A stretch of DNA of 64,000 bases from Bretschneidera sinensis (GCA_023935145.1 CM043700.1:137793328-137857327); one strand, 5' to 3'. Counted from the first letter of the stretch, positions 37,701-54,022 are shown. Numbers and translations are program-made. The notes: generated by a model not told the origin, from the letters alone.

Positions 37701-39857
37701 TAAATTCTGTAACATGGGACATTCTGGATGGGTTAGCCCCATGGATGATGTTCAACCTCAATATACATGGGATTTCACTCAAAACTTTATTTATTGATTT
37801 CTATCTCATAAAGTGATCTGTTATGAAATAATTGTATCCTTTTGATCTTTTCTTGAAAACTAGATGGCCAATGCAGCTGCAACTGCGGCTGCCTTTGGGG
37901 GAGGTTTGCCTCCTGGAATAAGTGGGACGAATGAAAGGTGTACAGTCCTTGTCTCCAATTTAAATCCTGATGTAAGCTCTCTTTTCTATTTTCTTTTGAA
38001 TTATCGGAGATTTCAGTGTCTCATTTTGGTCTTCAATTTATTTATTATTTTTTTCAGAGAATCGACGAGGATAAGCTTTTCAACCTCTTCTCCCTTTATG
38101 GAAACAATGTAAGGATTAAACTTCTTCTCAGTAAACCAGATCATGCACTCGTTCAAATGGGTGATGGCTTCCAGCCTGAATTGGCAGTACACTTCCTAAA
38201 GGTTCGACTCATATAGGTTTCTTTTTCTTTTCCTTTTTTTGGGGGGTGTTATGAACTCGTACAATTTTTTAAAAGTATGTTTCGTTTAATTATCAAATAA
38301 TGTTTATTATAGATATTTTTTTCTGGATTTAATTTTTTTTACTTATTTGTATGATTATCAGAATGAAGTTATCATTATGTCATTAGAAGGCTAAATTATT
38401 TTTTCTAATGTGAGAAATTGCATGTGACTCTCTTAGGCAATTTTTGGTAGAGATGACGAAAAGTGAGAATATGGAAAATTAGGAGGATAGAAATATGAAG
38501 AAATGAAAAGATTGATGTCTTTTATCCATGTGTTTGGTAGAGTGGAAGGAAAGAAGAAGAGGGCAAAAAGTAGTTACAACCTCTCTCATTTTACTTATGT
38601 CCTCCCAATTTGGGAGGAATGTGATTTGCTAATGCGGGGAAGAAAACCTTAATCTTTCTATGTTCTTTTCTTTCACCTTTCTCTCTTACTGAACAGCAGA
38701 AGGTGCTTTCTACCATCATTTCTTTCCTCTCCCTCTTCTTTTTTTCTTTCCTATGGGGTGTTCCCTTAATTAGAATATCATCACCCTTGCCCTTCTCACT
38801 GTTTATTTGTGTAGATCAGTGCAGGATGGGAGAAAAGTCACTTGCTACTCCTGATTGCTTTTGAGTGTTACGTTAGTAGTTATCATTGCTTGCCATTACT
38901 CTTTTCTGTTGTTATACCAATTCATAAATGATATATTGCTCGATGTCTGTTTTCTAATGAAACCAATTAATATTTCATTTTTTTCTCAAGGGAGTCAATT
39001 TTGGTTAGTGAATAGTCCACAATGGTTTTTTTGCTAACGATTAGTGAATTCTGGGTTTATAGGCAGTGGTGCTGTTTGGGAAGCGATTGGAGGTTAACTT
39101 CTCAAAGCATCCAAACATAACTCCAGGTGCCGACACACACGAGTACAATAACTCAAATCTCAACCACTTTAATCGTAATGCTGCAAAGAACTATCGGTAC
39201 TGCTGCTCCCCGACAAAGATGATCCGCCTTTCTACTCTGCCCCAGGATGTCACTGAAGAAGAGATTGTGAGCCACCTGGAAGAACATGGCACCATTATGA
39301 ACACAAAGCTCTTTTAGATGAATGGGAAGAAGCAGGCGCTCGTTCTGTTTGAAACCGAGGAGCAAGCCTCTGAAGCCCTTGTGTGCAAGCATGCAAGCTC
39401 ACTTGGTGGGTCTATAATCCGGATTTCCTTCTCCCAGTTACAGGAAATAAGAGAAAACTCGCAGTAGTGGGTTAATAGGGGTAAGGACTCATGGTGGTAA
39501 TAGAGTTAATGGATTAGTAATTGAGAAGGATTTTTATATGTTGCTGATACTTCTCTTCATTCTCTCCTTTGTTGTAATGGTGGTTTTATTGCTTTATAGA
39601 TACTTTGATTTTCCACGATAATCTTCACATCTCTAGTGCTGCTTATTTTTGTAGGTTTCTTTAACATTCAGGTAGATTTTTGTTTGCAGATAAGCTCAGT
39701 TTTGAACAATAGGAAGGGAGAGGGAAATGTATTACCTATTCCAGTCGAGGTATCTCTTGTATCATTGTTGTATATTTCTTGTCACCATGGCTAATCAGGC
39801 CTTTTGTTGTATTCTCAATCCATATCCAAATTTGTTTGGTCCTGATTATCTCCCCCC

Positions 39858-40080
39858 TCATTTTTCTTCTCCTTCCCTCTCTTCTTGTTGTCTCCCCTCT
39901 CCAAGATACTCTCTCATTTTTCTTCTCCTTCCCTCTCTTCTTGTTGTCTCCCCTCTCCAAGATACTCTCTCATTTTTCTTCTCCTTCCTTCTCTTCTTTT
40001 TGTCCCCCCTCCCCGAGACACTCTGTCACTCATTTTCTTCTCCTTCCCTCGCTTATTTCTGTCTTCTCTCTGTCTCTCAA
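39858..40080 (+). repeat. Pyrimidine-rich minisatellite after PTB pseudogene
   Basis: Three to four units of 56 bp (the last about 60), anchored at CATTTTTCTTCTCC near 39859, 39915, 39971 and 40031. Each unit carries CCTTCCCTCTCTTCTTG and CTCCCCTCTCCAAGATAC. ORFs on both strands here, up to 125 residues, are repeat artefacts rich in Ser, Leu and Pro. Confidence 0.88.
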
Positions 40081-40796
40081 AAGTATCTAAAATGGATGGC
40101 TTAGACGAATTGCATTAAAGAAAGGAAAATACAAAAACTAAAACAAGAAGCAATTGGTAAATATCGGATTAAAACAATTTATAAATGTGACCGAAATGAG
40201 AAGCAGTCGTTAGTTTTAGAAGTTCAAACTAAAATTAAGCATTTAGCCTGTCATCTTTGAATCTTGTTGGTTTTTTCCGGGTACTTTAAGATCCCACTCA
40301 AGTCTTTCTTCGTAATCATAACCCTGAATCTTGTGAGTTGAGGATATAATGAGTCATGACTTAAAAAATTTCATCCTCCCTCTTCGTGTTTCTTACTAAA
40401 TGAATTCTAACAAAAGAACTTAAAATTTAACCCGATGTGCACACAAACGGTACAAGATCATGAATCAAAGAATAATTAATCAAAAGAATATTTATGCACA
40501 AAATCTAAATCTGGAAGAGCTTGCTATCAAATTCATCTGCGGCAGTTCCATGATCAACAACAAGCGAAGAACTTGATTTCCTTGCTAGATCTCGAAGCTG
40601 TGAAAGGCTTCTTCCCAACTGCAATGCCACCTTCATTTCAAACAACTCTCGATCCATTTTCTCTTCTCTCTAATTCACTTTCACTAAGCTTGGATTCTAC
40701 TGATTCATCCAATTGAGTGAAAAAGCAAGCAATGTTTCTACACAACTTGGCCACAATGCTCCAAAGTGTTAACAATTGTAGCAAGTGTTGCACTAA
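40081..40796. other. Gap with possible gene fragment on minus strand
   Basis: Unremarkable DNA apart from the short minus-strand ORF at 40505-40657. Segments 40470-40796 and 41693-41883 are GC-richer than the DNA around them and were contiguous before a transposon split them, so they may be parts of an old gene I cannot identify. Confidence 0.4.
40505..40657 (-). CDS. Small ORF, 50 residues, unknown
   Basis: ATG at 40657 to TAG at 40505. The product starts MDRELFEMKVALQLGRSLSQ and continues LRDLARKSSSSLVVDHG, ending DSKLFQI. It is charged, likely helical at its N-terminal half, with a serine run, no signal peptide and no motif I know. A reverse-strand segment GAGAGAAGAGAAA precedes the ATG. 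It may be an exon of a longer gene, a remnant or chance. The neighbouring segment beyond the hAT-like insert might belong to it. Confidence 0.25.
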   Translation of the reverse strand: MDRELFEMKVALQLGRSLSQLRDLARKSSSSLVVDHGTAADEFDSKLFQI

Positions 40797-41692
40797 TTAA
40801 CGGTGAGCATAGAAACGTACGAATTCGATCTAAATCGATGTAATGAATTTGATTAAATTAAAGTTTTTAAAAAGATCACCGGTTAAAAAATTTTAACATT
40901 ACCGAAATCGGTAACCTAATCATTATATAATTATATTTTATAATTAATAAACTACATTCAAGTTTTGGTAAGTTAGTTTGTATTGTAATATATATTTTAT
41001 GTATATTTGATCTACAATCATATTTTGATAAATTTGTTTAAATTACAATATATATTTTGTGTGTATATTTATTCTTTTTTTTCCAATTAAAAACTCTTCA
41101 ATAAAAAATATTAGCTTTCATAAAAATTGTCAATTAAAATTTAAATATGTGACAAAAATGTTTCTTATATATACTTTTTAATTGAAAAAATTTGTTTGTT
41201 CTCACGATAATGTTTTTTTTTTACTTTCAATATGTTTTTTAAAAAATTTGTTGAATTGATTTATCTATCCTATATATGTTCATTCTCTTTATATTTTAAG
41301 TACAATGAAACTTGATTATGAAAATTTTAAAATCAAATCTATACTAACGTTGAAGCTTTAAATAATTTAATTGATCAAACTCTTTTAAAATATAATTTTT
41401 ATTTTATTTTGTATCAAATTAAAATTGTTTAAACTAAAATGTTTAAAGTACTACTGTAAATAATAATATGTAAGATTTAATAAATTTTGTACATTTTAAA
41501 AATAATGAATTATGAATAATTCTAGTAAAAACTTTAATGTGTTTGCATTATTTTTCAAATAAAAAAAATTAAACCAACCCAATCCTTTTTGAATGGATTA
41601 ACTTGATGAGCTCATGGGTTAAATTAATTTTTTTTAACCCGAAATAATTGAAATGGATTTTTTTTTAAGCAAACCCAACCCTGCTCACCCCT
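40797..41692. mobile_element. hAT-like non-autonomous element, about 0.9 kb
   Basis: The left end is TAACGGTGAGCAT and the right end is CTGCTCACCCC(TG). The right end reverse-complemented, CAGGGGTGAGCA, is the usual plant hAT terminal motif. Flanks TGCACTAA (40789-40796) and TGCACTAG (41692-41699) differ at one base, as expected of an aged 8-bp duplication; end positions are good to 1-2 bases. The interior is very AT-rich and has no transposase ORF. Confidence 0.65.
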
Positions 41693-44600
41693 GCACTAGC
41701 CACAATTGGTGCCCAGGAGACATTAGGAAAACTACAGAGGCAGACCCAAGAGCGGCAATGCCATTCAATATCGAGCCTGAAATCACTAATATACCTTGTT
41801 CACCTTCAAAACAATTTTTCAATTTCTACTTCCTCATTCCATCCATTGGCTTTCTCAGTCTTCCTGATCCCACTACTAAATGAGTGGCTTTCCTCGTTTT
41901 TCGGACTTGGTTTTGTAGGTTTGTGAATTAGTAGGCCACCAAACTGCTGGCTCAAATGAGTAAAATAGGATTCAAATGGGTAAGTAAACAACATCAACAG
42001 GAGAAAACTGAGGTAGATGGGAAAATCGAAGATTATAAATGATATATCTGTCACATTGTTCATATAACTATCAACGAACTAGGAAAAGGATATGAAATGC
42101 AAGGCTCTTCCTCGTGGCGGTCCCTAGTAGGAAGAACTGACAGTCAATTTGGATCTGTATCATACAGCTAACTTCTTAGGTTGATCACACACTTTACAAC
42201 ATTAGCCCCAAGAAGTTGAAGAGGAAGAAACCCATAAATATTAGAATTGTAAACGTTTAATTGCTCAAAGATCCAAAAACATAAAAACAGTGAGGCTGCA
42301 ATAAAAAGAATTGGCATCTTCAAGGCATTGCAGAATTTAGTTAAACAAAAGAAAATACACAGGGAACAAGAGAGAAGGGTGGAACAGCAGTATGTAATTC
42401 TTATTATTCAGAATACCATCCGACATCTTGAAAAGACAATATTAATAAATTTCAGGAGTTTCCTACAACCTCAGAAAATAAACGAAGTCAGACACTAGCG
42501 CACCAAATGCAATAGCAGCAGACACGAACCAAAATTTTCCATAGATAACAAAAATCAGGTGTTATTTTTCAGTAACAATGATAATTTACAATAGAATAGA
42601 AGGCCTTGCTTATGGCATTATCCTTCCAAATCCCAACACTTCGAAGTTAAAATGGTTCTAAAAGGGAAATTAAAGCCAAAATGTTTTGGCCTCCCAATAT
42701 ATAGATTAAAATTTTGACAAAAATCCCTAGCCCCCAGACCCCAGATCCTAAAATGTAAGGACATACATGTTGTGACAAAAAATTGTGCAGGCACTCCAAC
42801 TCAGACATGTTCTCATAGGCTCATAGCAATTTAGCAATTTACAAAAAGAAAATATTGAAAATCATTCAGCAATCACACCATTGCCAAAAGAATGCCTCCC
42901 ATCTGCCCAAACCATTACATTTATTCTAATCTCTTACCACTGGTAGAGAAAACCACATTGCTCCACTGGTTTTGGGCACATGAATTCAACAACAAAAGTA
43001 AGAAGAGCTAATTATATGCTGCGAAAATATTATCTCATCAGCTACAAAAACTCCATGGCGAAAAACACAAGGATTTAAAAAAGTTTTGTTTGTTGCTGGA
43101 ATCTGTTAGAAACAAATGAAAACGAAATTTTGATCCCAATGATTTCCATACCATATGAATCTCCTAGAGAATTTAAAGTTTTGAAAACACAGTCCAAAAT
43201 CCGTCTTTTCGAATGAAATGTTATTACCAGAAAAACTTCTTTTGTGGGTAAGCATCTTCAATGGTGTTCATGAATGAAGAACACAACAGTTTTCATACAG
43301 TAGAACATATAAGCTTACAATCTTTTAATCATAAATACTAAATATATCAAAAAATGAAAGGAACATATCAAATAAAAATAAAGCTCTGCTCAATTAAGTA
43401 TCTCAGCGAAAACTCATTTGCGTGACATCCGAAATATCCGATACAAAAACATCTAAAAGGTTGCTTTACCAAAAATAATACGAACTCTAAGGAACCAGCG
43501 AAAGGAATAAAATAAGCATTCCTACTCAACTTTTCCTTTCCAAATCCCTCACTTTATATCTCCCAGATCCAAAAAGACACCAAAACGTTTCACACAATAG
43601 GCAAAATACAGTTAGCTTTCCTCATCCTATGATTTCTCGGCAACCAAACAGAGTATATTAAAGATTTAGAGGTAAAAAAAATTGAAAGAAAAAGAGAGTC
43701 AGAAATCTCGTGTGGAAAGTGCCGCTCATTGCACCACACAATGTGGTGCTGCGTTAGCACAGCAATTTCATCACCCATCTCTTTTCTTTCTTTAAAGAAA
43801 ATGAATCGAAGTACAGAAAAATAAAATAAAAACACTTCAAAGATTATGCACGTATTGTACTCAGAATAGTTTTTCTGTTCGGTTGACGGAGAAGATTAGT
43901 TGAGGAAAGAAAGACTTTATAGTGGTCATTAGCTAGGGTTATGATGTTGCCCTGATTTCCCTCTTTTCTTGGCTCGTGTATTAACAAATGGGAAAATTGC
44001 ATCCACATCCCTAAACTATGGAAGCTTAACACTTAAATCTTTAAATTATAAATTTGACACAAAAAAATAAACTTTCAATTAATTACTATAAAGTTATCTT
44101 TTTTATTAATATATAATGCTTATTTTTTAAATTTTGAAATAGTTTAATACGCTACCTTAAATTGGAAAAAAATCAAACTTTTAACTATTATGAATGGATG
44201 GTACTAAAATATTATGTACTAATAACTTAATACACTAAAAGAGAAATTTAATACACTCTATAAACCATTTGAAAATCATTCAATAAGTTTTTCGTAAATT
44301 TTCACTTGCATGCTATTTCTATGTTGTTTTTTTGTTTTTAGCATTTTAGTAGTGAAAATAATGACAAAATATTTTTCAGTGGTCAAATACTTGTTATATT
44401 TTTTCTAAAAGTACATCATAATTATAATCAAATTCTTTGTATTGTTAAGTTTTTAATATAATTTTATTTGTGAATAATACTTTAATTGATTGATATTGTA
44501 ACTAATTGGAAGTTTAAAAATTTTTAGTGTCAACTTCATAATTTAAAGATATAATTATTCATGAACAATAGTTCAAAAACTTTCAATGCAATTATCATTT

Positions 44601-45450
44601 AATAATTAATATGAATTTTGAGGATGTGGCCTAAATGCTGCTTTAGCTCGAAAAAGCATGTTGTCTTGGCAAATTTAATTTGACGGGGTGATTTTTGGCT
44701 AATCTTATCATTTTTTGAAATCATCAAGTACATTAACAACTCATTTAGTTCATGGACGTATTTGGATACAAAGTTTTGAGAATGCTCTTATGATAAAAGG
44801 GAGTGTCAACTTTTAGTTTGTAAAATTACTAGTCATAGCACAAAAGCTTAGAGATCAAACATGTCTCACACTATGAATGTGAGAAATTAAGAGCGAGAGA
44901 AAACCACTTTCTGTTGTGCAACTCATAAATCCAATAGATCCTATTTAAACCAAAAAATATACTAACTAAAAAACAAGGGTAGTAAAAACCAAACAAACTT
45001 CAAATAATATATTTTACTTTAACCCTAACAATTTATAATATGGTAATTTCGCTAGCCAAAAAGAAATGTAAAATCGTTTTATGCATACTATACATTGTTA
45101 TTCATGGTGCAACCATGATATCGTTACGTTAGGTGATATTATTAAATTATTGTCAATTAGTACTTTTTAGCAAAATAATACTAATTTACTAAATCGTTGT
45201 CTAAAGATACGTTGTTTATTTTAAATGATATCACTATACTTAAATTATTTTCAAATAATATCTCGTGTTAAAAAAAAAAAAAAAATTAAACAAGTGTTAG
45301 GTGAAAAAAAAACTTGGATTTAACATTCGAAGGGAAAAAATTAAGAAGCCCTAGTTATGCTTTAGTTGGGTTGCCTAGACCTTAAAAGACCAAAAATAAC
45401 TAGGTCCAATTTTAATTGGTCCATTCTAAGCAAACCCAACCACATGGTAA
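41693..45450. other. Long intergenic region without recognised genes
   Basis: Short ORFs at 41653-41883, 43590-43835 and 43844-44032 show no known motif and I treat them as chance. 42100-43850 is moderately AT-rich and could hold unrecognised UTR or non-coding RNA. 44030-45350 is very AT-rich. A small palindrome lies at 43731-43749. Confidence 0.5.
43731..43749. repeat. Short perfect hairpin
   Basis: GCACCACA-CAA-TGTGGTGC is an 8-bp stem with a 3-base loop in a locally GC-richer patch. It is too short for a miRNA precursor by itself. Confidence 0.5.
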
Positions 45451-45454
45451 AAGC

Positions 45455-46005
45455 AGAACGGGCCCAATAGGCCCAAAGCTTGCAAGGTAAACAAATATTG
45501 TAGGTTGTTAATATCTACGATTATAAATACCCGTTAGGTTTTTCCTTTAGCCTCTGTAGCGAGTGTGAGGAGCCGCTAGCCGCAAGCCGCAGGAGTACCG
45601 ACGTCAGGTTCTCTATCTCATCATCTTTCATTCTCATTGTATACTATGCTGCCTCGGTTTTATCTTTTCATTCTTGAATAAGAAAGGTTTTCGTTTCTAT
45701 TTATTATTCGAGTAGTATTTTGTTTAGATCACATTTTCCCAGTAACCAAACAGAGAACCGATATATTTTATTACTATCAGACCGTGTATTGTAGCATTTT
45801 GTAGATCAAAACCGTGCAAACTTATGTGTATGTAATCACATAATTATTGGAAATCTTCAGTCTCATTTGGTACTTATCGTTTATTTTGTATAACTCAGTT
45901 GATTTTGAAGTCTTATTTGTCGTGGGTTGCTTAACAACTCATACCAAAAATATTGTGATTTGAATCTTAAAATACGTTTGTTACTCGTTTGATACTTTTC
46001 TCTTC
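45455..46005 (+). pseudogene. Orphan promoter and leader related to RPL3 leader intron
   Basis: Two GGCCCA elements (site II-like, 45460-45475), a TATA-like ATTATAAATAC near 45520, a GC-rich leader (GTGTGAGGAGCCGCTAGCC) and a possible donor CGTCAG|GTTCTC near 45608 look like a plant ribosomal-protein promoter. From about 45770 to 46000 the sequence aligns with the RPL3 leader intron at about 49090-49490. Shared blocks include TATCAGAC, CAAAACCGT-CAAACT and TTATTTTGTATAACTCAGTT. No RPL3 coding exon follows; the similarity ends near a MITE-like element. It may be a truncated duplicate or a distal alternative promoter. The leader exon itself does not resemble the one at 48560-48770. Confidence 0.55.
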
Positions 46006-46019
46006 ATGTTTTACACCTG

Positions 46020-46165
46020 GGGAGATGAGAATAAAAGGCTTTACTCCATTCCTTCCTTTAGTCAGGAATGGCGGCCTTAAGAAGGTCGGCCCTTCCTCTA
46101 TTCCTAGGGAATAGTGGGCCGCCTTACCTCGAGGGTAAGGCCTTATTCTATTCCCTTTGTCAATA
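46020..46165. mobile_element. Short MITE-like inverted-repeat element
   Basis: The left portion AGATGAGAATAAAAGGCTTT pairs imperfectly with the right portion AAGGCCTTATTCTATTCCC. The centre holds several GGAATAG/CTATTCC and GGCCGCC/GGCGGCC words. About 150 bp, non-coding, directly after the orphan RPL3-like leader. Confidence 0.5.
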
Positions 46166-47667
46166 GCGCTGCCTACTTATTAGACGATATTTTCAAATAC
46201 ATATATAATTATGGATACATATCATAATAAAACTGTCATCATTCCGTCATCAAATGTTTAAAATGATGTTTCACCTATATTATTCAAAATCTAAATACTA
46301 ATACAATATTTAAATCCAAAATAAAATGTACTTTTGAGTTTTCTCTTACTTGTAAATTTTCAGTTCTCATGATGTCATGAAAAAAATGAAGAGTCATCAT
46401 TTTGGGTGGAGACTGAAGAGCCCAAAGCTAGGAGAAGTCATTTTGGGTGGAGAGAATAAAAAAATTTAAAGGCAACTATTATTTAAAAAAGAAAAAAAAT
46501 AATAAAGGGTGTGGAGGGGCATTTCAGGTTAATCAAAGAAAAAGGGAAGAAAAACAAAACCCCCTCTCTGAATCACGATAGTGCTCAGTTGGTCACAGAC
46601 TCAAAGTATCACAAAAAATTTCACGATCTTAATCTCTCCTCACGGTCACTGGATGACTTTCCCTTGCCTCCACCGCCAGCGAGGTTCTCAGGCCATCCAT
46701 CTCTGCCACTTCCACAACAACAACCTCACCCCCAAACCTCCATCACTCGTCACTCAGAAAACCACCGTAAGCTCCACCACAACTCTGCTATCACCATGTG
46801 ATTGTCGCACATGCCCTATACCCTACTGTGCGGTACTAGTCATTGCGCTTCCATTTATGTCGCGAGCCACTGTGCCACTATTCTTCTCACCAATGTGCAC
46901 CATCAAATACCACCGTGTGTGAACTTAGGGTTTTGTTCTAAGACTTGGTCCTTGGGGTTTTGTTCTAAAACTTGGTCTTCGCTTCCCCTTTCATGAAGAA
47001 TTCATCTCAGATTCTCATAGAAGGTGTTCTTTCGCATGGAAGTGTGCAAGGTTGGTTAAATAATAGAGTTTCGGTTGAAACAGGTATTTTGGCCGTTTTG
47101 GTTGTTTCAATCGAAACGGTCAAAAAATTTTGAAATACAATACAAAACCAAGTATATGTACGTTTCGTTTCGTTTTACCTTTAAAACCGGAACGTTTCAA
47201 CCGTTTCGACCAAAACGAAACGGAATTTACATCCTTGCTCTATACGCAGCCCGCAGTAGGCACCGAACTCCGGTTCCTTATCTCTCGTTTCGTTGATTCG
47301 ATATTTGTTTGGTTAATGAGAAAGTATAGGGAAAGCATAACAAAATGATGTTTCGTTTCTAATTTTCTACTATGTATTTGTTTTTTTACTATGATCAGGG
47401 ACGAATCTAATTTTTTTTAGGTAGAGTTGAGATATATGATCGATTCTACAGGCACTTGATCATAGGTTTTTTAATTGCTTAGCAATTACTAAAAGTCCAC
47501 AAAGTATATAATTTTTTTATTACATAATAGTTTTATATATTCCTTCAGTAGGACACATGTTTCATACAAATTAAAACAAGTAATAGTTAAGACAATATAT
47601 TAAAAGTTATATAGATGTAGTACGAAAGTAGAGATAGAATTTGACTCGACTAGACCAAATAAATGAA

Positions 47668-47875
47668 CAACATATTTCCAAGTGGATGGACAAATGAAAA
47701 ATATCTTTTTGACTCCTACTCAAACATACTATGAGAATTGTTCCTGAACACCAAAGAATAACCTTTTCTAAGTGGATGAACAAATGAAATTTCTCTTTTC
47801 GACTCATACTTAAATCCACTAGGAAAAATATTATTGAACACTAAAGAACAACTCTTTTTGTATGGATGGAAGGAT
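47668..47875. repeat. Degenerate 90-bp tandem repeat, about 2.3 units
   Basis: AGTGGATGGACAAATGAAA at 47681, AGTGGATGAACAAATGAAA at 47771 and TATGGATGGAAGGATT at 47861 have a regular 90-base spacing. The period of 30 codons explains the repeated motif in the minus-strand ORF at 47607-47819, which I do not count as a gene. Confidence 0.7.
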
Positions 47876-48459
47876 TAAAATTATTAGGAGAGTTGTTCTT
47901 AAATACCTTCTCAAATACAATCATCAAGCTATATTTGTATATGTTGATCGATTGAGCAATCTAACACATATTTAACCATTATTTTTTTTAAATAATAAAA
48001 TATAATATATTTTTTAACCAACTTGAACATTGATAAATATTAGTTGAAATCATCTCCGTGTAAACAAATAATTAGATCAACCATTTACTATATACAAATC
48101 AACTTAACATTCCCGTCAATTCAATGATAAAAGTCAAATGGATAGAAAAATTGTGCTTATAGCTTTCTTGGGCTTAGAAATCCTTATCAAAAGTTAAAGA
48201 TTTGCTAAATTCGATGAGGTATCTACAAATTAACCAAGCGGAAAAACAATATGGTTTTACATCAATTGTCAAATAAACGTAGAAACTACAGTTGAATGTT
48301 CTTTTGGGTCTATAAATCCTCTTTGAACATTCGATTTTGAATGGATACTTACCCAATTAAACACTATGTTTTCTTGAACTCAAAATCCCTTGTTTACTCA
48401 ATTTCAACATTTCTTTTTAAATTTTGAAGTCCAACCCTACCTCTTTTAGTTAATTAATT

Positions 48460-52335
<3,876 letters not shown>

Positions 52336-53845
52336 TTATTCAAACTAATCTGGAATTGAGCTTGTTGGTAAATTAGTTTATTTCAGTTTCTATGCCGAAA
52401 AAATTCTCTCTTGGGAAAAATTTGTCCTCTGCGTTCTTATTTTGTGTTTTTGATTGTTTAGGATTTGGAACAACTTTTCTTTTGTTTGAACGGAGTTATC
52501 AATTTTGAATGACTAAAACTTCCTGTTTAGCCTACTTGTTTTTGGTAAATTTAATATTATGCTTCCCTTCCGGCAGGCAATTATCTTTATATGTTATGCT
52601 ATGTGGGTTTTAGTTCTTTTGGAGTGATCGGAATCTGACTTTTCTCGTCAGAACTGCTTGTTATTTTGTTTGAAATAAGTGTTTAACGATGCCTTTTAGT
52701 TTGTAATTCTCTCTCAATATACTTATTGAGAAAAAAAAACTTGAGAGATTTTTTTCTTCCATTTTCTCACCAATCAAATGTTTTTCTTTCGAATTTCCTT
52801 TGTTCAAATTATAAAAAAACTATCATAGTTTATAAATGATTTTTTTTTCTCTGATCAAAGAGGAAGATTAGTGTTTTTCAAATCTTTTTTCTTGTCTTTG
52901 CTTTTGATTTTTTGGTAATAATCAAACTAAAAACCAATAGGTTGAATTTTCTTTAATTTTTTTTATGATTTTAGTAGAGGAAACGAGAGGGAAACACGTT
53001 TTGTGAGTGAGAAATGGGAGAAAAAAATCACTCTCTAACTCTTTTCCAGTTTTTCTCGCAGCGTGAATATATTGAAATAGAAAGGAATTTTCTTTAATTT
53101 TATTTATTTATGAATACTTAAATACATATTATTTATTTTCCTCACATAATTAATATTTATTTTATTCTATATAAGCAATTATTTTTAAAACAATTCAGTG
53201 CCACTCTGTACAAACAAATAGCAAGTTATTATGTAATTAAGTAATTTTTTCAACATTGAATTAGGATTCAAATTCAATTCGATTTTTACAAATTGTTTTA
53301 TTACTATTCCACGTAAACAATCATTCAACAAACAATAAATTATCATGATTTTTTTTATGTAAAAAAAAATCATGTATTTAAATTAATCAAATTTGACATT
53401 TTTTTTTCAACTCAGAACTAATCTACGATTAAGTCCGTGCGGAATAATTGTTACCCATGTAATAATTTTTTTCACAAACAATTTTATTATTATGTAATTA
53501 AATTATTATATTGATGGAAAAAGATAAAGAACAATTAAAGTTTAAAATATTTGTCCATTTAGATATTTTATTACATTTTCATTGTATTAATATAATCATC
53601 GTTACATTGGATTTTGTTTACAATCAGAACATATCAATGTTTTACAAAGTAGTTGAACTTTTGGATCGTGTTCAATTTTTTATATGAAAATCAAATCATA
53701 ATATATTTATTTTATACATAAATATCGTGCCAATCATTCGATCTACACATCTATAGTTATAGGTTATTTGGTTTGCTCAGAAAATAGCCGGAGGAAAAAA
53801 AGTATTAGATTTATTGTTCAGATTCAAAGTCTGCGTCTGTATTTT
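52336..53845. other. RPL3 3' flank and AT-rich intergenic DNA
   Basis: The presumed 3' UTR is followed by strongly AT-rich DNA. The minus-strand ORF at 53185-53373 is low complexity. No gene or element was recognised. Confidence 0.6.
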
Positions 53846-54022
53846 CATGAAATTTCTCAGCAACCAAACAGCGTTCTAGGTTATTTATCCATTTTCATCA
53901 ACTATGAATACGATACATATGTTCGTTTATTGTTAGATACACAGAATTTAGAAGTAAGAATCAGTGACTATAATTTGTTTGAAGCTCGCTCTTTGATGCT
54001 ATGCTGATTTAGGGTTTCGAAT

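Larger units (their letters stand above)
27068..39467 (+). repeat. Segmental duplication, copy A (PTB3 pseudogene copy)
   Basis: From ATTTCTCAGC-AACAAACAGC onward this DNA matches the segment starting about 53846. The match covers the leader, introns and exons and continues to the end of the window in copy B. Exons 2 and 3 differ at 5 of 149 positions by hand count and exon 12 at 4 of 108, so the copies are a few percent diverged. Copy A holds a solo LTR and a full copia element that copy B lacks. The right boundary cannot be set because copy B runs off the window. Confidence 0.93.
28103..39467 (+). pseudogene. PTB3: PTB3-like polypyrimidine tract-binding protein, pseudogene
   Basis: Fourteen exon equivalents: 28103-28159, 34320-34391, 34492-34568, about 34717-34798, 36039-36162, about 36505-36566, 36679-36726, 36836-36877, 36977-37028, 37142-37202, 37305-37318, 37864-37971, 38058-38201, 39063-39467. 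RRM segments are recognisable (KVIHVRNV, NDLLQLFQPFG, RILLVTIHYMLYPI, CTVLVSNLN, FGKRLEVNFSKH, RISFSQLQ), matching plant PTB3, about 430 residues. Lesions against copy B: an exon 4 acceptor replaced by a G-run; a TAA at 34781-34783; about 25 bases lost around the exon 6 acceptor; a 2-base deletion in exon 7; the exon 8 acceptor AG changed to AC (36834-36835); and a TAG at 39315-39317 in the last exon. NV-W-HEISE replaces NVGHEISE in exon 1. Intron 1 holds the copia element. It is not a working gene. Confidence 0.93.

Noticed and set aside
28103..39467. Treating PTB copy A as an expressed gene
   Set aside because: Lost acceptors at exons 4, 6 and 8, a frameshift in exon 7 and stops at 34781 and 39315 cannot be reconciled with one functional mRNA.
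39727..40118. Four overlapping ORFs of 74-125 residues
   Set aside because: Low-complexity Ser/Leu/Pro translation of a pyrimidine-rich minisatellite.
43681..43790. Possible miRNA or snoRNA around the GCACCACA hairpin
   Set aside because: The stem is only 8 bp, pairing does not extend outward convincingly, and no C/D or H/ACA boxes are visible.
46511..46922. Possible Pro/His-rich small protein genes
   Set aside because: Two overlapping frames compete, composition is biased, no domain is seen, and there is no clear promoter or splice structure.
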